Source of the DNA: Sphingobium ummariense RL-3
Lineage (GTDB): Bacteria; Pseudomonadota; Alphaproteobacteria; Sphingomonadales; Sphingomonadaceae
Assembly: GCF_000447205.1 (NCBI RefSeq)
Contig: NZ_AUWY01000118.1
Coordinates: forward strand, 62,001 to 126,000
Length of the DNA: 64,000 nt
Reading direction: 5' to 3'
Under the pieces are notes generated by a model. The model saw only the letters and a list, made by a program, of their open reading frames with translations, had not been told where the DNA came from and searched no databases. This document shows, in pieces, positions 63,249 to 64,000 of the stretch. How positions within the stretch are numbered: position 1 is the stretch's first letter; each line of letters opens with the position of its first letter. Made by a program: the position numbers and the translations under genes.

Positions 63249-64000
63249 ATGCCGCAAAGCGATGTCCTGCGTCCGCGAAACCGTTCGTTGCTGGCAATGG
63301 TGGTCGGTGCCCTCCTCGTCCTGGCCGGTCTGGTGCTGGCGATCGGCGGCACTTGGCTCGTGTTCCTGGGCGGCTCGCCTTTCTACCTGCTCGCCGGTGT
63401 GGGGCTGACCGTGGCTGGCGTGCTGTTGATCCGCGGCAGGGTGCTGGGCGTGTGGGTCTATGTTGCGACCTTCCTGCTGTCGCTGGTCTGGGGCCTCGCC
63501 GAAGCCGGCACCGACGGCTGGGGCCTCATCCCCTTCGTCGCTGGACCTGCCATCCTGCTGATCCCGACGCTGTTGATGCTGCCGATCCTGCAGCCGGAAC
63601 GCTGGCGCTGGCGAATGCCGCTCGGCGCGATCGGTGTCGTGTTCGCCGTGCTGGTGATTGCCGGCTTCACCCTCTCGCGCATCAATCAGCCCGAATCAGG
63701 CGCGCTCCCGGCGATGATCGCCTCGACCATCGCCGATCCATCCCCGCTCCGTCCAGGAACCGACTGGCCGGCCTATGGCGGGAGCTACGCCGCGCAGCGC
63801 TATTCGCCCCTTGGGCAGATCACGCCCGGCAATGTCGGTCGGCTCGAACGCGCCTGGGTCTATCATACCGGCGACATGCCGAAACGCGATCCCAAGGAAA
63901 GCAAATACGGTGCCGAGACGACGCCGCTCAAGGTCGGCGATACGCTTTATCTGTGCTCAGCAACGAATATTCTGATCGCGCTGGATCCGGAGACCGGCAA
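63249..64000 (+). CDS. gcd: membrane-bound PQQ-dependent glucose dehydrogenase, N-terminal part (runs off right edge)
   Basis: The ATG at 63249 has AAGGAG 5 bp upstream, and 250 codons are present without a stop. Residues 1-145 hold five membrane helices, from LAMVVGALLVLAGLVLAIGG to IGVVFAVLVIAGF. The periplasmic propeller then begins with GTDWPAYGGSYAAQRYSPLG followed by QITPGNVGRLERAWVYHTGD. AETTPLKVGDTLYLCSATNI is the first blade pattern of Gcd. It oxidises glucose (or other aldoses) in the periplasm and reduces ubiquinone. Alternative: another membrane-anchored quinoprotein of the same group; the C-terminus is needed to decide. Confidence 0.85.
   Translation, partial: MPQSDVLRPRNRSLLAMVVGALLVLAGLVLAIGGTWLVFLGGSPFYLLAGVGLTVAGVLLIRGRVLGVWVYVATFLLSLVWGLAEAGTDGWGLIPFVAGPAILLIPTLLMLPILQPERWRWRMPLGAIGVVFAVLVIAGFTLSRINQPESGALPAMIASTIADPSPLRPGTDWPAYGGSYAAQRYSPLGQITPGNVGRLERAWVYHTGDMPKRDPKESKYGAETTPLKVGDTLYLCSATNILIALDPETG

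Overview
The window looks like a piece of an alphaproteobacterial chromosome, most likely a sphingomonad (Sphingobium/Sphingomonas/Novosphingobium type). The evidence is high G+C, a PDH E1-beta subunit with its own N-terminal lipoyl domain, a folate-dependent TrmFO, a DUF4170-like start at the left edge, several TonB-dependent receptors with 'EIIVTAQRR'-type TonB boxes, and a spinster-like MFS carrier inside an aromatic-type catabolic cluster. The taxonomic placement is inference; no rRNA gene is present.

Region 1 (1-12.9 kb) is mostly housekeeping. It holds a four-gene minus-strand group of small envelope proteins of DUF883/holin-X type, then enolase, an FtsB/DivIC-like division protein, pdhA and pdhB. 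An intact IS5-family element sits 20 bp after pdhB. It is followed by three Tad-pilus-type proteins (two TadE-like, one TadG-like), a squalene/phytoene-synthase-like protein, an EF-hand protein and trmFO.

Region 2 (12.9-14.75 kb) has no intact gene. It contains seven perfect copies of a heptamer, a probable integrase C-terminal remnant and degenerate repeats. It reads as a scarred left border of a catabolic island.

Region 3 (14.75-44.7 kb) is a roughly 30-kb catabolic island. In order it encodes a TonB receptor, a lipoprotein PQQ alcohol dehydrogenase with a cytochrome c domain, a decayed aldehyde dehydrogenase, a flavoprotein aromatic hydroxylase, an acyl-CoA dehydrogenase, a FadB/J-like bifunctional protein and a GST. 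A second TonB receptor, a GntR/FCD regulator, a quinone oxidoreductase and an MFS carrier follow. Next come an FAH-family hydrolase, a one-domain VOC (extradiol-type) protein, a two-subunit 3-oxoacid CoA-transferase, an NmrA-like protein and a second flavoprotein hydroxylase. The island ends with a VanA-type Rieske oxygenase, a glutaryl-CoA-dehydrogenase-like enzyme, a thiolase, an AceE-like E1, a lipoyl E2 and an FAH pseudogene. Four promoters in the island carry a pair of TGGCATGCCA palindromes set 63, 63, 63 and 64 bp apart, which strongly suggests one dedicated regulon. My working model (inference) is uptake, hydroxylation or O-demethylation, extradiol cleavage, isomerisation or hydrolysis, CoA activation and beta-oxidation, with the released 2-oxo acid fed to a cluster-encoded dehydrogenase. 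The substrate cannot be read from the sequence.

Region 4 (45-54.6 kb) holds a siderophore-type TonB receptor with a PepSY-type membrane protein. It is followed by a sugar or sugar-acid module: a LacI repressor divergent from a DHDPS-family aldolase, an MFS carrier and an OprB-like porin, with a clear promoter and a GGGAACGTTCCC operator. An ExoD-like protein follows.

Region 5 (54.6-64 kb) holds a Na/Ca-exchanger-type antiporter and a serine-hydrolase lipoprotein. A caa3-type terminal oxidase locus follows: a small membrane protein, a CoxI-III fusion, CoxII with cytochrome c, a monoheme and a diheme cytochrome c, cytochrome b561 and CtaG. The start of a membrane-bound PQQ glucose dehydrogenase runs off the right edge.
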